Of a stretch of DNA of 64,000 nt, positions 62,076-64,000 are shown in pieces. Each line of letters starts with the position of its first letter. The first letter of the stretch is position 1. Source of the stretch: UBA7672 sp030824255 (GTDB lineage: Bacteria; Pseudomonadota; Alphaproteobacteria; Caulobacterales; Hyphomonadaceae); assembly GCA_942493305.1 (NCBI GenBank), contig OW818686.1, positions 434,001 through 498,000 on the forward strand, in the 5' to 3' direction. The notes under the pieces are model-generated. The model was not told the origin of the DNA. It saw nothing but the letters and a program-made list of their open reading frames with translations, and searched no databases. The position numbers and the translations under genes are program-made.

Positions 62076-63044
62076 TCAACCCTTGCGGCGCGTAGCCGGG
62101 CTCAGCTCAACATGCGTGTCGCGCAGCCAGAGCGGCTCGACGCAATGCGCGCACGCCACGATTGGCTCAAGCTCGTGCCCGCACGGCCGGTGATGGAAGA
62201 TGACCGGCGGTCCTTCCGGCGCGCCATAATACATGTCGCCCCAGCGCTGGAGCATGACCAGGACCGGGAAGTAGTCGATCCCCTTCCTTGTCAGCCTGTA
62301 TTCAAGCCGGTTCTCGGACTGGCCGTACTGCGTCGCCTTGAGGACATCTAAGTCGATCAGCCAGTTGAGGCGCTCCGTCAGGATGTTCGTCGCCATCGCG
62401 GTATCGTCGAGAATCTGATCGTACCGGTGAAGGCCCGTCAGGACTGACCGCAGGATGAGGCTTGCCCAGCGATCGCCAAGCAACTGCGCCGCATCCGTGA
62501 ACAGCATCCGGTTGTCAGCGGCGGCGGCAAGCTCGCGCTTTTGTCGCCGCCTCGCATAGTGAGGCAGCATGAGACCAAGGCCCGGCCCCTCTTCCCAGTC
62601 AACGTCGCGCGCCGAGAACTCGGTGCGGCAATGGCCACACACAGGCGCGGGCGACGCGGCATGGCCGCACGTCGTATGCGTCAGCCGGATCGTGAAGCCC
62701 GCAGGCGCCGACGCCCATCTGGTTTCCCATCGATGCAACATCAGCGTGACCCAGTAGAGGTCACGACCCTTTTTCGTGAAGCGATAGCCCGGGCCCGCGT
62801 CGCCCTGCGCTTCATCCCGCTTCTCGATCAGCCCCGCGCCAATGAGCATGCGAAGGCGGTCCGACAGCAGCGCCTTCGGCAGGCTGGTGCGCTGCTGTAT
62901 GCCGCTGAACCGGCTCTCCTGCAGCCAGAGCGCCTGCAGCACCAGAAGCGTTGGCACATCGCCCACGACATCCAGCGCGCGCCAGATCGAGCATGTCCGG
63001 ATCAGCTTCGCGTTGCTGGCGATATCTTTCTTGTAGAGCGTCAT
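62076..63044 (-). CDS. Tandem HxlR-type transcriptional regulator
   Basis: The product has 322 residues with two winged-helix HxlR domains: residues about 10-120 (C-S-I-W-R-A-L-D-V-V-G-D-V-P-T-L-L-V-L) and about 178-275 (L-L-G-D-R-W-A-S-L-I-L-R-S-V). Each is followed by C-G-H-x7-C-x-H-C (C126-G-H128...C136-x-H138-C139 and C288-G-H290...C298-x-H300-C301). The identical spacing suggests duplicated metal-binding tails. It lies 18 bp downstream of the DUF1295 gene, so it probably regulates its own thiolase-DUF1295 operon. Confidence 0.88.
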   Translation of the reverse strand: MTLYKKDIASNAKLIRTCSIWRALDVVGDVPTLLVLQALWLQESRFSGIQQRTSLPKALLSDRLRMLIGAGLIEKRDEAQGDAGPGYRFTKKGRDLYWVTLMLHRWETRWASAPAGFTIRLTHTTCGHAASPAPVCGHCRTEFSARDVDWEEGPGLGLMLPHYARRRQKRELAAAADNRMLFTDAAQLLGDRWASLILRSVLTGLHRYDQILDDTAMATNILTERLNWLIDLDVLKATQYGQSENRLEYRLTRKGIDYFPVLVMLQRWGDMYYGAPEGPPVIFHHRPCGHELEPIVACAHCVEPLWLRDTHVELSPATRRKG

Positions 63045-63062
63045 GCGGTGCTTGATCGGCGC

Positions 63063-63929
63063 CTAGGCTGGCCGGCCGGGAGGTAGGAGAAGAAGTTTCG
63101 AGGTGCGACGAACATAGTCCTGATAACCTGGATCACTCCCCCACCGCTTTTTGGCCAACCGGTCAAGCGTCGGTATCCCGCTCACGCGCAGCAGCAGCAG
63201 GGCGACGAAGACGGGCGAGATCAGCGCGAACCAGCTCCACCCCTGCAGCACAGGCACGGCGGCGACAGCGATGCCCGTCCAGAGCAGGATCTCCCCGAAA
63301 TAGTTGGGATGCTGCGACCAGGCCCAGAGTCCCGTCGTGATGAACCGGCCCTTGTTCTCGGGCCTCGCGCGGAAGGCATTCTTCTGTGCGTCGGCGACAA
63401 CCTCGATCAGGAACCCCACGACCCACATCGCCGCGCCGGCATAGAAGAAGGCATCGACCGGTTCGCGCTCAGACGAAGTCAGCACTGTGACCGCGCAGGC
63501 GGACGTCATCACCACCCACAGCGCCTGCATGTTCCACACGCCAAGGAAACGGAGCGGGTTGCCCCGGATGTCGCGGAACCGCTTGTCCTCGCCCGCACGC
63601 CTTATTCGCGTGAACAGCATGCCTCCCAGGCGGACCGCCCAGATGGCCACCATGGCCGCGATGGCCAGTTCCCGAACGCCGGCCGGCGCGCTCAGGGCCA
63701 GGGCGCTGGCCACGACGCAGAGATAGGTCAGCGCGCCGGCGAGATCGAAGAATGCCTCGGTGCGCAATGCGATCGCGGGGATGGCCGCCATCCAGTTGAT
63801 CGCAAAGGCCAGAAGCGCGCAGACAAACGTGACAGGCAGCGCCTGCCATTGTGCGCCCTCCATCCCGATCAACCAGGAAAGGCCAACGCCGACACCGGCG
63901 ACGACGATGAGAGTAATCAGCTGTCGCAA
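63063..63929 (-). CDS. DUF1295 (steroid 5-alpha-reductase-like) membrane protein
   Basis: The product has 288 residues with about eight hydrophobic segments. F-I-T-T-G-L-W-A-W-S-Q-H-P-N-Y-F-G-E-I-L is the conserved C-terminal nucleotide-binding segment of the DUF1295/isoprenylcysteine-methyltransferase-like family. It is probably a membrane reductase acting on a lipid or steroid-like substrate (inference). The start is TTG with GGAGGA 7 bp upstream, 11 bp from the thiolase stop. Confidence 0.88.
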   Translation of the reverse strand: MRQLITLIVVAGVGVGLSWLIGMEGAQWQALPVTFVCALLAFAINWMAAIPAIALRTEAFFDLAGALTYLCVVASALALSAPAGVRELAIAAMVAIWAVRLGGMLFTRIRRAGEDKRFRDIRGNPLRFLGVWNMQALWVVMTSACAVTVLTSSEREPVDAFFYAGAAMWVVGFLIEVVADAQKNAFRARPENKGRFITTGLWAWSQHPNYFGEILLWTGIAVAAVPVLQGWSWFALISPVFVALLLLRVSGIPTLDRLAKKRWGSDPGYQDYVRRTSKLLLLPPGRPA

Positions 63930-63940
63930 GTCGCGTCCTC

Positions 63941-64000
63941 CTAGGCCCCGGCGCCGACAACGAACGAGCAGTTCGTTGTGCCCGATCCGCCGACATTGAA
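63941..64000 (-). CDS. Thiolase family protein, C-terminus only
   Basis: The minus-strand frame enters from beyond the window and ends F-N-V-G-G-S-G-T-T-N-C-S-F-V-V-G-A-G-A-stop. The N-x-G-G-S-G-T-T-N-x-S-F-V-V-G pattern is the typical thiolase/lipid-transfer C-terminus. Only 19 residues are visible. It heads the probable operon with the DUF1295 and HxlR genes, suggesting a lipid or steroid pathway. Confidence 0.7.
   Translation of the reverse strand, partial: FNVGGSGTTNCSFVVGAGA

Overview
This is a high-GC alphaproteobacterial chromosome segment. A Hyphomonadales/Caulobacterales-type organism is the best guess: it has the ybgC-tolQRAB-pal-cpoB-tilS-ftsH block, a complete type II secretion operon beside a TonB-dependent receptor, a CTGTCA-type PhoB box, and many TTG/GTG starts with good Shine-Dalgarno sites. 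No rRNA, CRISPR array, prophage or plasmid gene is visible. Almost all of the window is densely coding; the only gene-poor stretch over 300 bp is 57600-58599, which holds a decayed IS6-type transposase.

Layout. 1-6.7 kb: partial MORN protein, secreted orphan, M20 peptidase, OPT transporter, GST-like protein and a membrane protein. 6.9-16.6 kb: Tol-Pal envelope operon, then a YbjN-like protein, tilS and ftsH with an intrinsic terminator. 16.7-23.1 kb: beta-barrel protein, gamma-glutamyltransferase lipoprotein, M15 peptidase, subclass-B3-like metallo-beta-lactamase and small orphans. 23.1-28.3 kb: ruvB, then ruvA and ruvC, split by a SemiSWEET, a DUF445 protein and a lipoprotein. 28.4-34.6 kb: Tat-type secreted orphan, M3 peptidase lipoprotein, UPF0260 protein, upp, secreted orphan and di-haem cytochrome c peroxidase. 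34.8-41.8 kb: three-gene transglutaminase/DUF2126, ATP-grasp/alpha-E and transglutaminase cassette, a predicted peptide-forming system without the often-linked Anbu protease. 41.9-57.5 kb: a triple PhoB half-site array, a Pro-rich lipoprotein, a TonB-dependent receptor and gspC-D-E-F-G-H-I-J-K-L-M-N-O, ending at an intrinsic terminator. 57.5 kb: tRNA-Ser(CGA), then the IS6 remnant. 58.6-64 kb: tricorn-like protease and a minus-strand thiolase (partial), DUF1295 and tandem-HxlR regulator operon.

How genes work together. Tol-Pal-CpoB couples the proton motive force to outer-membrane constriction. The gsp genes build a full secretion machine, and the phosphate-type promoter ahead of the lipoprotein/receptor pair suggests that cargo, uptake receptor and machine form one phosphate-starvation module, much like the Caulobacter ElpS locus as I remember it. 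The ATP-grasp cassette probably makes or attaches an unknown peptide. Functional calls rest on motif recognition by eye; no database search was run.
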